64,000 nucleotides of DNA, from the NCBI RefSeq assembly GCF_000350225.1, contig NW_005179153.1, forward strand, positions 1 through 64,000. The letters run 5' to 3'. The translations under genes were made by a program, and so were the position numbers. The DNA comes from Chondrus crispus. Its lineage: Eukaryota; Rhodophyta; Florideophyceae; Gigartinales; Gigartinaceae. Of the stretch, positions 28,632 to 38,911 are shown piece by piece. Under the pieces are notes generated by a model. It saw only the letters and a program-made list of their open reading frames with translations, ran no database searches and was not told the origin of the DNA. The first letter of the stretch is position 1; each line of letters begins with the position of its first letter.

Positions 28632-30887
28632 ATGGCGACGCGACGAGGTACGAACTACACACCTCGGACTCAGCGACGCGTGACCACACGCGAAACCGCC
28701 AGCCAAATCGCCCGTAAACGAGCGTCCTCGTTCCCCGCAAGATCAAGAGACTTGGGGTCAGCTGCGACCAACGCAGCCCAGGACATTCCGGCTCCTGTTC
28801 AACCGGAACAACCACAAGCAATGCCTGAACCCCCTGCGACATCGGACCCGACCGGTCAACCGGGTCCCGCCGTATTTATTCCCACCAATACAGTGGATGA
28901 CGAGCCTATTTGTGCTCAGGCAGTACGCAACATTTGTGTTGCCGAAGATCAAGCTCGTAACCGAGAGCTTAATCGCACTTTGCGTGCGTCAGTCGACTCG
29001 CTACGCGAGGAGATCCGGACCTTCGCGGTCCGCACAAGTCAGCTGGATACTGTTATCACAGATTTACAGACCCTCCGAAGGGATGTGAACGCGCTCATGG
29101 AATGCGCGGTGATCCGAGAACAGCCCCCGCTGGCTGAACCAAGACCTGCCATGAGGCAGAGAGAGACCCCGGAGCCCCTTTCTCCTGTTGAGAGGAACCT
29201 CGATGAAGATCTCGAAGAAGGATCATTTTCGAAAATTTCCGAGCTCGTCGCTCGTTTGAAACGCTTGGAACGAGTTCAGCGCGGAGAGCGAGAAGATCGT
29301 GACCACCGTCGTCGCGCCTCACACTCGAAGACTTCGAGGAAACACCGCGATCGCCGAGATCACATTGACAGCGATTCTTCGCTGGATCGAAGACGCCGCC
29401 ATTCTTCAGGCGAGACGTCCAGTGAGGACGACGACACAGGGCATCTATCCGGATACGCTCCAAATCGTGGAGGAACGTTCCGACCGAAGGGCGACCGCTT
29501 TGATCGTCTCAAGTCGCTGACGGCAACCGACGCCAAATATAAGGAGGTATTGGGCTACAGGTACTACCGCCTGAAACGTCGGTCCAGATCACGCGACCTT
29601 GGACAGTTGCGTCATCAAGTCAAAAGAATGATGGTAATTTTAAGACGTCATATTTTCGACGGACAAGACCCCATTCTCGTTTTCGACTTCTTACGTCGTT
29701 ATGCAAACGAGTGCGACGCTCAAGGAATGAGCGAAGCGCAAGCTTACTGCGCTCTCGAGTATTTTCTCGATGGGACAGCGGCGGATCATTACGCCGCTGT
29801 CAACAATTCATCTACCGCGGATGAAGGTGGTGTGACTTGCTGGCCCGAAGCCGTCCACTACCTGTTGCGTTCATACGCGACACATGACGCAATTCGAGAG
29901 GCTACTGTACGTCTCACCGGCATCCGTCAAGGAACTTCCGAAACGGAAGAGGAGTACAGTGCTCGACTGAATAAGGCAGCCATCCGCTGTGGCAACGTCC
30001 ATTCAATGGACGAGAAGAAGACCATATTCGTCGACGGACTCATCCCCGCCACCAAGTCTTTGGTGTCCCGATATCGCCAGGGGAACTCTCGGGTTACCTA
30101 CCTCGAACTGGTACAATTCGCCAGTGCCGAAGGTAAGACGCACCGCGCGCGTGCGGGTGTCCAAACGAAGCCATCGGAGACGGCGAAGACCGGAATACCG
30201 AGAAAAATGAGCCATCCGCTGGCTAAGCAGCGTACAAGACCGGCATTATATGCCGACCGTTCCGACACTTCCGACGAGGTCCTGGGATTTAATCACCGTC
30301 ATGAAGGTTTGGAAAATGTACACCTATTGGGTGATACAAATGCGGCTCGTATAGCCGAAGTGATCTCGAACGACACGAGCAAACTCCCGTCTACCAGGCC
30401 AACTTCGAAGATAGACACGGAGAGCGACCCGGCGATGTACTTCACGGCGCGGTCGCACGCCACGTCCATGGGCGGTAACATCGTCAAGCCCCAACGGATG
30501 AACTTCGACAGAACTCCCAATCGAAGCCGTCCCGGATGGGTAATTCCGCGTGACCGCTCACGTCCGACATCACCGGGCCCGGAGGCCCGTATTATCTGCC
30601 AAATTTTCTATATGAAGAATGACCACATTTCTCCCGAGTGCAAGCTCGCGTTGAAGGATCAGTGGCAAGTGGTAAGGAATTTTACAGCCCTTACGGCTGA
30701 GGAACAGGGAAGAGTGCCCGCAGCGAGCTTTCACCGCGCACGAGCACAATTCTCTGACGACGGGAAACAAATGCCCGAAACCGCGCCCCACCGAGGTGGC
30801 GCGAGACAAGCGGAAACCAGAAAGTCCGATGAGCGACACCCGGCCGTTCTGCAGCGAGCGAAATCTCTGAATCGCCCGGGAAACTAA
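28632..30887 (+). CDS. Gypsy-2 Gag, zinc knuckle altered
   Basis: A 751-residue open frame from ATG 28632. The N-terminal third is Arg/Pro-rich. A charged, possibly coiled-coil segment spans about 95-155. Arg/Ser/His-rich tracts (about 215-285) precede the capsid-like region (about 330-500; FDFLRRYANECDAQG, FVDGLIPATKSLV), which aligns in order with Gypsy-3 Gag. Near residue 655 the remnant CQIFYMKNDHISPEC resembles C-x2-C-x5-H-x4-C, but the second Cys is Phe. This would weaken zinc and RNA binding. The frame is otherwise intact, unlike pol. Confidence 0.88.
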   Translation: MATRRGTNYTPRTQRRVTTRETASQIARKRASSFPARSRDLGSAATNAAQDIPAPVQPEQPQAMPEPPATSDPTGQPGPAVFIPTNTVDDEPICAQAVRNICVAEDQARNRELNRTLRASVDSLREEIRTFAVRTSQLDTVITDLQTLRRDVNALMECAVIREQPPLAEPRPAMRQRETPEPLSPVERNLDEDLEEGSFSKISELVARLKRLERVQRGEREDRDHRRRASHSKTSRKHRDRRDHIDSDSSLDRRRRHSSGETSSEDDDTGHLSGYAPNRGGTFRPKGDRFDRLKSLTATDAKYKEVLGYRYYRLKRRSRSRDLGQLRHQVKRMMVILRRHIFDGQDPILVFDFLRRYANECDAQGMSEAQAYCALEYFLDGTAADHYAAVNNSSTADEGGVTCWPEAVHYLLRSYATHDAIREATVRLTGIRQGTSETEEEYSARLNKAAIRCGNVHSMDEKKTIFVDGLIPATKSLVSRYRQGNSRVTYLELVQFASAEGKTHRARAGVQTKPSETAKTGIPRKMSHPLAKQRTRPALYADRSDTSDEVLGFNHRHEGLENVHLLGDTNAARIAEVISNDTSKLPSTRPTSKIDTESDPAMYFTARSHATSMGGNIVKPQRMNFDRTPNRSRPGWVIPRDRSRPTSPGPEARIICQIFYMKNDHISPECKLALKDQWQVVRNFTALTAEEQGRVPAASFHRARAQFSDDGKQMPETAPHRGGARQAETRKSDERHPAVLQRAKSLNRPGN

Positions 30888-31027
30888 CGGGGGGAGCCTC
30901 GCAGAGGGAGTCGAGACCCTCACCGCTTGAGGGATCGGCTGGGCTACAGTCCCGCTCCCACCCCCTCAAGAAACTCCTTGAAACAAAGGAGGGCAAACGC
31001 AGCCCCGATATCGAAAATCGGACGGCT

Positions 31028-32811
31028 TTGCGACGGCCATGGCGCCGAATCAAGACTACAGTACCTGACAAGGTCTTCGTCATGAAGAAGCGCAATTACA
31101 AGGTTTATTGTGATATTGGCCCTCAGCGAGACCTGCTGCAAAAGATTCTCAGTGTCGTCGACACTGGTGCCGGCCCGAACTTCACCCGGAAGAGCGCGCT
31201 GACGCCAGACACTGAGATCGAAACCGGTACGCAACTACCGAACGTGGCGGATGCAAACGACAATCCGATCAAAATGGCAGGGACGACCAAGTTAGTCGTA
31301 CGCCTGGGTCGCAGGATTGCTAAGCTCCTGTTCATTGTTTGTGACACGCTTGCCGCACCCATGATCTTGGGATGTGATTTCTGTGACCGCTTCGTCGAGG
31401 CGATATTCCCTCGTCAGAAGGCCATCCTCATGGATGACGGTACTACAGTACCGATCACACGCCGACCGCTTAGGCGGAATCTCAAGCTCGCACCGCTGCC
31501 GCCGGGGCAGGAGTACGGGTTCGACAAGGGTCGAACGTCGCCCAAAATACGCGTGGCGCAGAGAATCGAACTGCCGCCCGAGTCACAAACGTGGGTCACG
31601 GCTACTTCTCGCCGACACGGAATGATAGTCGTACAGCCGAGTGACGCGCTGTACGCAACCCACTTAGTTGCTCCCACCAACGGTGTCGTTCAGGTCTCTC
31701 CAGGCCTGCCATTTCGCATACTTGTGGCGAACTTCAACAAACGTCCGAAGACTCTCGTCAAGAATCAAGTCATTGGAACTTTGTTACCTCACCCAACAGC
31801 AGTGTATCCTACGGGGATCATGCTCGCTGACCTTCTGGGGGTGAAGAAAACGCCTACAGTACGCGAAGATCACGCCAACATTGGCGAACGCCTCATGGCA
31901 TGCGAAGAAAATTCGTCGAAAAACTCCACTTCGGTGGAGACAGAAGACTCTGCTCGCTCGGAGATTCCAGGCAAGGCCGCCGGCTCGGAGAAGAAAAATA
32001 CCGTCGACGACCTTGACCTGACGCACGTAGAGGCGAAACACCGCGCCAAACTGCGTGAAATGTTACGCAGGCATTCTGCGATGTGGGATGGTTCACTCGG
32101 GGAGATCTCGACAACCGAGCATTCCATCGAGTTGCAACCCGGCAAGAAGCCGATTGCACAGCCGCCATACCGGGCTGGACCCAGGCAACGGCAGGCCGAA
32201 AGCGAAGAGGTTGAGCGCATGCTCAAGCAAGGCGTTATCGAGCCGGCTCAATCAGCCTGGGCTTCACCAGTCTTGTTGGTGCCCAAACCAGACGGAAGTC
32301 TGAGGTTCTGCGTTGATTACCGCAGGGTGAACGCGGTATCAATACGGGACTCCTATCCCTTGCCACGGATAGACGAGTGCATAGACTCACTCGGAGATGC
32401 CACAGTGTTCACAACACTGGATTGTAACTCGGGTTATTGGCAAATACCCGTACGGAAGCAGGACCGGGACAAGACCGCGTTCGTGACGCATTCGGGACTC
32501 TATCGGTTCCGACGTATGCCCTTCGGGCTAATTAATGCGCCCGCAACATTCCAGAGGACGTTAGACATTCTCCTCTCTCCGTTCAAGTGGAGGAGTTGTC
32601 TTGTCTACCTGGACGATGTAATCGTCTTCTCGAACGATTTCGAGTCCCACTTCACGGCGGTGGAAGCTATTCTGGACACGCTGATGAGAGCTGGAATTAC
32701 GCTCAAACTAGCGAAATGTGATTGGTTCACCGATACAGTGAAGTAACTCGGACATGTGATACGTCCGGGTACCTTGGAAGTCGACGAGACATCGACGCGC
32801 GCCCTAACGAT
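31028..32811 (+). pseudogene. Gypsy-2 pol, 5' half: protease and reverse transcriptase
   Basis: The frame is open from at least 31028. The aspartic protease motif VVDTGAGPNFTRKSAL lies near residue 40. The RT domain begins around residue 380: PPYRAGPRQRQAESEEVERM, then SPVLLVPKPDGSLRFCVDYRR, FTTLDCNSGYWQIPV, FGLINAPATFQR, and the catalytic box CLVYLDDVIVFSN with both Asp intact. TAA at 32744-32746 replaces the residue before LGHVIRP. The frame then continues to 32811, where the 8.3-kb insertion begins. The remainder resumes at 41110. This half would supply protease and polymerase; the stop and insertion inactivate it. Confidence 0.92.
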
Positions 32812-32833
32812 CACTACGTGGTCAGAATACACA

Positions 32834-32856
32834 GGACCACTGAAAATCAGTGGTCC
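32834..32856. repeat. 10-bp-arm hairpin at the left end of the 8.3-kb insertion
   Basis: GGACCACTGA and its complement TCAGTGGTCC flank AAA, 22 bp from the left border. Confidence 0.9.
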
Positions 32857-33522
32857 CCACTACCCTATTTGTACAGTATTTTCTGACCCCAAATATTTAT
32901 ATACTGATTCAACATAACACTCGTATCAATTTCCAACCCTGTATCCGTGCTTTACTTTCGCGTACCACGGATTAACAGTAGAATTTATGATGAGCTTCAT
33001 AAACGTGGTTGCGCCACGTTGTGATAACACTGCTGTGGAAAGCCACCCCTACCGAAAAGAACAGACTATCATATTTTGGTGCCCTGTACTAATTTCGCAA
33101 TAATGGAAATGGTTACATGGGTAATGCCTCTATACTATATTACGGTGACTTTAAAATACCAAATTTTATGCTCCAGATCTCAGATGTAGTGATCTGCGCA
33201 CTTCAAGGTACCGTCAAGGGTACAGTATTGCGACGGTTTTGACTAGAATTTCTGGACGCAATTTCTGGACGCAATTTCAGGACGCAATTGTTCAATCTAT
33301 CACGGTGGTAAGTGCAGGAGGTACCCTTCGAAGGGTAGCTAGAGAAGCAATCAAGAGAAGCAATCAAGAGAAGCAATCAAGAGCAAGGAGCACATACTGT
33401 AATCATGGGGCTGATCAGTGATCTATTTGTACTACAAAGGGGGAGGGAGCAGTAGGAGTTTCTACAACTTGCACACTTGCATGACTTGCAGCCTGTTCCT
33501 CCCAAAACCGCAAATTCTCTCT
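32857..33522. repeat. Non-coding segment with two short tandem arrays
   Basis: Near 33245-33290 a unit like AATTTCTGGACGC is repeated three times. Near 33347-33390 AGAGAAGCAATCA is repeated about three times. No gene seen. Confidence 0.7.
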
Positions 33523-34842
33523 TTACTGCCATCCCCAAAATACAAAAAATTCAAAAAATTCAAAAAATAGCCATGCACAACTTGCTACAGTACGGTATCG
33601 CGCCGAGCAGATTGCTTGTGCTATTTCGACGCTTTCCACTGCCCATTGCTCCCCGTCAATGTACATTGCGGTTCCCTCGTCATTCTCAAAATATGTAAAC
33701 ACAGTGCCTTCCTGTTGACGCAGTGCAATCTGGTTGCCATTCCGAAGAACCGTCTCTATTAACTCATCAGCCTCAGCATCGAAAATTGGTTCAAAATCGG
33801 GCTCGTGGCCGCGAAAGCGTTTTGGCTGACTCACTTCCTGGGCGAACCAAGTGGAGAATCGCTTCCGCAAATGCTCGCCCCTCAAGAGTCTGTCCATCAC
33901 ACCCGCATAGGCATGCTCAACCGCATCAGTAGTAATCCGACCCGGATCGTCAGCGTTCTTCACAATATCGCTGGCAACATCTCTGAAGAACACATTATCC
34001 AAACCCTCCTGTTCCGCGACATCATCGACCCATCCTCGCATCAAGTCGGCAACCGTTGGTGTGCGAAAACCAACGCTGAAGGTCATACAGTGGTCATCCA
34101 AAGACACGCCGTGATGCGGAAAGCGCGGCGGCACATACAAAACGTCTCCGGGATTGAGAACCCACTCCTCGTCGGCAGGAAAGCCATCCTTCAGTACCCG
34201 CACATTGCATGGCTCAACAAGAAGCTCCTCGGCTGCGGAAATTGGCGTGTATGCTGTTTGCCAGAGACGCTGTCCCAAGCCCTGAACAAGAAAGACATCA
34301 TAGTTGTCAACATGCGGTCCGACACCGCCACCAGGGGCGGCGTAAGATACCATGACGTCATCAACGCGCCAGTTAGGTATGAAGGAGAAGCTGTCGAGAA
34401 GTTTGGCGAGCTGGGGTACGAGACGGTTGACGTCCTGCACGAGTAGGGTCCAGTTTTCTTCAGGAAGCTTTGAGAACTGGTCCTCCTCAAACGGGCCGAG
34501 CTTGAGTTCATACGGACCCGTGCCATTGCCGAGTATGAGGCGAGAATGAGAGCCTGGTTCGCAGGCTAAGCCGGCGAGTTCATCCGGGGAAAGAGGGGAG
34601 TAAAAATCGGGAAGGAGGTTGCGAAATAGGACCGGGCGCCTGCCCCAGTCGTTGGCGAGGAAGGCATCGCGGGTGCAGGGATCGGTAAGGAGGGGATGCG
34701 GGGCAGAGGAGGCGGACACGGCCATGCGCGCAGCATGGTGGCGAAGCGATTGGCGGGAGTTTGGAGGAGAGCGGACGAGCAGATGAGCGGGGGAAGTGCA
34801 CGATCGATTCAAGGCAGATGCGACCCACACGCGCTCGGTCAT
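33523..34842 (-). CDS. JmjC/cupin ribosomal oxygenase-like protein (RoxA/YcfD type)
   Basis: 439 residues from the ATG at 34842; an internal ATG at 34725 is an alternative start. The first ~39 residues are Arg/Ser-rich, like an organelle targeting peptide. The JmjC core follows: RLILGNGTGPYELKLGP, NWRVDDVMVSYA, then the Fe(II) facial triad GPHVDNYD (His177, Asp179) and FPHHGVSLDD (His243 or His244), with LNPGDVLYVPPRFPHH typical of the family. Bacterial RoxA hydroxylates an arginine of ribosomal protein L16 using 2-oxoglutarate and O2. A C-terminal winged-helix-like region follows. The last ~18 residues (Phe-rich) come from an AAAAAATTC microsatellite, so the natural C-terminus may be lost. 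It lies inside the 8.3-kb insertion. Confidence 0.82.
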   Translation of the reverse strand: MTERVWVASALNRSCTSPAHLLVRSPPNSRQSLRHHAARMAVSASSAPHPLLTDPCTRDAFLANDWGRRPVLFRNLLPDFYSPLSPDELAGLACEPGSHSRLILGNGTGPYELKLGPFEEDQFSKLPEENWTLLVQDVNRLVPQLAKLLDSFSFIPNWRVDDVMVSYAAPGGGVGPHVDNYDVFLVQGLGQRLWQTAYTPISAAEELLVEPCNVRVLKDGFPADEEWVLNPGDVLYVPPRFPHHGVSLDDHCMTFSVGFRTPTVADLMRGWVDDVAEQEGLDNVFFRDVASDIVKNADDPGRITTDAVEHAYAGVMDRLLRGEHLRKRFSTWFAQEVSQPKRFRGHEPDFEPIFDAEADELIETVLRNGNQIALRQQEGTVFTYFENDEGTAMYIDGEQWAVESVEIAQAICSARYRTVASCAWLFFEFFEFFVFWGWQ

Positions 34843-34845
34843 GAA

Positions 34846-35210
34846 GCCGTACTCGGGCCAGTCGCGCGCGCGCAGCATGAGCGCGGCCACGTTCTCGCCG
34901 AACAGCCGCAGCAGCGTCTCCTGCCGCGGGCTCTAGTTGGCGCGCAGCAGCCCGAGGCTCTTCTCCACGTCGTACGCCACCTTCTGCCGGATGTCGCGCG
35001 GCGCCGCGCCCGCCGGGTCGATCTGGTGCACCGCCGTGGCAGCGCGCACGGCCTCGCCGCGCAGTGATTGCACGGCCGCGAAGCACTCGCACACCATCGT
35101 CTTGAGGTCGCCGAGCCCGCCGTAAAGCGCGTGCATCTTGCCCTGCGGCACGACACCTCGAGCAGCGACAGGCCCTTCTGCGCGCACACAAACGTGTACA
35201 CCGTGTCCAC
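34846..35210 (-). pseudogene. GC-rich coding-like fragment upstream of the oxygenase gene
   Basis: The minus-strand frame 35187-34936 reads smoothly (KMHALYGGLGDLKTMVCECF, then DIRQKVAYDVEKSLGLLRAN). It hits TAG at 34933-34935, then continues in the same frame (RQETLLRLFGENVAALM) into the oxygenase start region. A further piece, VDTVYTFVCAQKGLSLLE, lies just upstream in another frame. It looks like the end of a different protein, damaged by a stop and a frameshift and fused to the oxygenase leader. Family not recognised. GC content is much higher than in the neighbours. Confidence 0.5.
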
Positions 35211-35233
35211 GCCCCAGTCGCTCTGGGCCAGTA

Positions 35234-35306
35234 CTGGGGTAAAATGACCGATTTTTTGAAAATTCTAAACCGACCCAAATTGAGCCGGTGAGAAGGGTAC
35301 AGTATA
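35234..35306. repeat. Dispersed repeat end (second copy of the 26440-26524 family)
   Basis: It shares GGGGTAAAATGACCGATTT and (C/A)GGTGAGAAGGGTAC with 26456-26524. Confidence 0.65.
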
Positions 35307-35545
35307 ATAATCACATATTGATTGACTAATTTAGAGCCTCTTGCTCTCCCCCTCCCATTCCCTCGCCAGACCGTCACCCGCCCATCCCGCAGCCCACCTC
35401 ACCACCCCTCCCCCGCGATGTCCCGCCCCCCACTCTCACCCGCGCTCTAAAACGCCTGCGCGCGCCGTATCTCTACCGCCGCGCAAGCGCCACGCCCGCT
35501 CGCGACTCTACCGTCGACAGCGCCCCCACCCCCGCTCCCTCCAAA

Positions 35546-35962
35546 ATGTCCTCCCTTTTCAGCTTGCAGCCGCGACGGCGCGTCCTCTGCTCGCCCGTGC
35601 TGCAGCTCGAAACCGTCACGCTCCCGGTCTCCCTGCAGGCGTCCATCTCGAGGCTCCTCGTCGCGTCCAGGCTGACGCCGCGCGATCTGCGCAAGTCCAC
35701 CAAGCCCATGGACCGTCTGGTCGCGCACGAGGCCTCGCACGACCGCCGCTGCGCCGCTGCGCCGCGCCCCGGTCGCCGCCCACCCGCCCGCCTACGACGA
35801 CATTGTCGCCATGGCCCACGCCATCACGAGGGACCCCGGAACCCTGGCCGCAAAGGTCTATGTCATGGCCGAGGTCAGGCGCTGCTTGGGGGAACGCTTC
35901 GTGTCGAAGAGCGTGCTCGACTTTGGAGCGTGGAGGAAGGGTTCGATTTATTCAGTGTGATA
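35546..35962 (+). pseudogene. Rsm22-like methyltransferase N-terminal fragment
   Basis: The start is MSSLFSLQPRRRVLC, then TVTLPVSLQASISRLLVASR and LRKSTKPMDRLVAHEAS. After a frameshift near 35750 it continues AYDDIVAMAHAITRDPG, then AAKVYVMAEVRRCLGE and KSVLDFGA. The arrangement (Leu-Pro-x-x-Leu start, Ala-x-Ala block, RVL-like block, then LDFG of SAM-binding motif I) resembles Rsm22/METTL17 proteins, which assist assembly of the small mitochondrial ribosomal subunit. The sequence is cut just at motif I: the expected Gly-Pro-Gly is missing and a stop follows. It lies head to head with the oxygenase, inside the 8.3-kb insertion. Identification is from motifs only. Confidence 0.45.
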
Positions 35963-36007
35963 TCTGATATCCATGAAAATTGATACCTTTATTATCCATT
36001 GAAGATC

Positions 36008-36896
36008 TCATTGCCACCTCCAAACTTCCATGCGCCTCATTTTTCTTCCCTTCACCATGAAGTACTGTAGATCAGAATAACTGGTGAGACCAATGCATTT
36101 ACCCAGACAGCTGAGAGAATCAAACAATATTGTTTTTGTTTCAATGTCGGAGCGCGGAGACTGGGTTTCCTCGTACGTTGGGTAAAACGATGCCGTGGGA
36201 GTCCGCATTCTGACCACGCGGCATATTTGTTCGATTGAAGCAAGAGTACAGTCCGTATCTGCTCGCAAAGCTCGTGTGAAGCACATTCCAATATGTCTTC
36301 CTTCCTGCGCAATGACATCCGAAACTGCAGTTCGAATCCTTGGAAGTTGAATTACTCTCTGGCATGCATTTGCCATTCCCTGCCTTAGGAAACCAAAAGC
36401 ACGGTCGGAGATGACGTCACTTTCAGTCTTATACCGCAGTAATCTAGAGTAAATGCCGCTTTGGGCGCTCAGAAGCCTTTGCATCTCATCGACTCTCAGT
36501 TCCAGAGATGCCACACGAGATGCTGCTCTGGCGTGACACGATAGAGTAGTAAAGCGGTTGCGCTTCGTGCGCGAGGCCCCAAAGGCACTAATCATCGTCC
36601 GAACTCGAGTTTCCATCCTCACAGTCGGAGAAATGTCGTTTGCAATACCTCCATTGTTGCATGCGCGGTAGTGTTCCGTCATCTTGCTTATGCTGCACTT
36701 TATTGCTCAAGAAGCGTGCGCTCACACTAGACTCACCCATGCCGTAACCACCATCATATTGCACGAGGGCAACGAATTCGTCTCCTCGCCTCTCAACTCC
36801 ACACGCTTTTCCCCTCCACCAAACGTCCTTTTTTGTTTTTCTGACCTTTCCTCCTACCATTCTCCACAGGAACGTCGAGGATCCAGTGAACTTCAA
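36008..36896 (-). pseudogene. Hypothetical two-frame protein
   Basis: The frame 36896-36588 starts MKFTGSSTFLWRM, has a basic patch and a small WWRGKACGVERRGDEF segment, and ends in an acidic Ser/Asp tail. The overlapping frame 36682-36008 (224 codons) continues with a long segment of plausible composition (VIAQEGRHIGMCFTRAL). They may be one gene with a frameshift or two exons. No known domain. Possibly an accessory gene of the surrounding insertion; that is speculation. Confidence 0.35.
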
Positions 36897-37214
36897 TGAG
36901 GTCCCCTTCCCTTAGCTCACGCATTCGAGTTATTAGGTATTACCGTGCGAAAAGCAAAGCCCAACTCGCACCGTAAGATTCTGGGATGATAAGCGAGTGT
37001 GACGGAAGCCACCAGTATCCGTGTAGATTGTCGAACGGTAGCAACAAAAGTAGATCTGTATCGATTCCCTGATACGTACCGCAGCGAAAGAAACTTTGAT
37101 CAATGGAGAGGGATATCTGGCGGTTGCAGTGGCGAAAGCAGGGATCTGGGAATCTCGGCAATCGACAGAAGCAGTAAGCCGTAAGGTAAAATGGGAGAGA
37201 TATTCAGGTCACTA

Positions 37215-37710
37215 CAGGGGAGGTCGCAATATAGTGCTACCCTGTGGCAGTGGGTCGAAAACGGCAATATATCGAACCAAGCACTAGAAGAAAATGACAT
37301 TTACGGCTTTTTCCAGCCACTTCCTTGCATCACTGCTCAGAAGGACCGCTAACACTCACACTTTACATCTCCACTAAAGACTCAAGTGTAATGGAGCATT
37401 TATGTTATTAGTAGCTGCCGAGCCGTCGCAATAACTTCCTCTTTTTTCGCAGCCACAAATGCCACCCTACACTTTCGCAGATGTCCAATTGCATCATGGA
37501 CAATGCTTCTTCCGCCAGACGGTCGGGCGCTGTGTGATTTCCGGCGTGGATGTGGCGTGCTTCGTTTGGTCTTATGTACTGAATATTTTTGAGTGGCTGC
37601 CTCTCTAGAGACCCTTCGTTTTTGGCTCAAAATTCGTGCCACCCGCAGAAGGGTAGCACTATGTCGGAGCTGGAACTAACAAAGATGGCACTATATCGTG
37701 ACCCCTCTTG
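37215..37710. mobile_element. 496-bp MITE of the GATATAGTGC TIR family
   Basis: Left end CAGGGGAGGTCGCAATATAG. The complement of the right end begins CAAGAGGGGTCACGATATAG. TA flanks both (37213-37214; 37711-37712). Its first ~300 bp match 22452-22760 and its last ~100 bp match 26280-26380. It has no coding capacity, so it is a deletion derivative of the outer element there. Confidence 0.85.
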
Positions 37711-37920
37711 TACCCTGTATACAGTAGACTTTATTCCCGGTGCTCTGTCACGCCTTTAACCCTCCTCCCGCCGCCCTTCCACTCCCTGGTACCTCCACGT
37801 TGTCGGCATCATTCACTCTCACTTTCCCCTCTCCTCCTTCAGCGCAAACCGCCCCTATCTCTGCTACAAACCGTCCGCCACTTCGCAAACGCAGATCTCC
37901 ATTTCACAGGACGCCTCCTG

Positions 37921-38520
37921 CGCATCCTCGACCCTCATGCGCTTCGACCACTTTGTCCACACTGGCCCCAGCGCCAACCCCGCCCTCTGCATGCATGCAT
38001 GCAACCATGGTAGAGATGAACTGTATCTCTGCTTCCTTTGCGTCCCGGCGCCCGCAACTCCACCCTCCACCACCATATTTCGCGTTATGTCGCCTTGTGC
38101 GGCCTCCTTGACCCCAAAAGTCTCCGGGACCATGCAGAGATCGGGCCCGCACGCGGCCTCGCCGTCGTCGTCATCGCCCACCGGGACTCCAATGTCGCCG
38201 CCACGACTGTTGCCGTTGTAGTTGTGCATTTACCGGTTGGGGATACTCGCCGTCGATCAACTCTCGACCTCATCTCCAAAAACCTCCGCTGCATCCAGAA
38301 GCAAACTAGTGGCTTCCTTTACCACGCTTCCCGTTCTATAGATCCACCTGAACAACCTCCAATCCCTATCTATTCCCACTGCGGCGCCACCTCCTCAAAG
38401 TCCCCCCTCTTCACCTTCGATAACACCCTTTTCCACCACCCCCTCTCCATCCCCGACACACCCTCCCTCTCCCTCCTTCCCTTCCCAGCCCTGCATACCC
38501 TCGCAAATACTGCGTCGTGA
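37921..38520 (+). pseudogene. Unrecognised gene fragment
   Basis: The frame at 38038-38520 reads YVALCGLLDPKSLRDHAEIG, then GLAVVVIAHRDSN and a Ser/Pro-rich tail. A preceding stretch in another frame (from about 37937, MRFDHFVHTGPSANPAL) is also protein-like. This suggests a frameshifted gene piece. No family recognised. It lies within the 8.3-kb insertion. Confidence 0.3.
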
Positions 38521-38911
38521 AGCACTGATGAGCCACCGCGGCACCATGTTTTCAGCAGCAAGGTAGTACGAGTCGACGACCGTGGTTCAGGCTTCAGCGT
38601 TGGTTTCATTCACTGTAGCCGCAGTTTCTGCGGTTGCCTCTAGATTGCGCTTCAATTCCTCCATTACCTTTCCTAACCACGTGCTGTTATTTTTGCATCT
38701 TCCCCATTCCCTTTCGTGGCTGCCCGCCCAGTTCACACGGCACCAGCATTTTTCAAACTCCCAGCGCAGATTGTGCGCAAGCTGTCGCCCTCGTTGGTAA
38801 GGTCTTGAGTTCACTTCTTTATCGATCCAAACTCCATGTCTGACCCATTCTGTGCTAATTTGAGCTTGGTCATGGCACTCTAATTGGCCCTCGTCTGATC
38901 ATGCAAGGCCA

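Noticed and set aside
35341..35967. 208-codon Pro/Arg/His-rich plus frame
   Set aside because: Shadow of the Rsm22-like fragment; another phase gives the protein-like reading.
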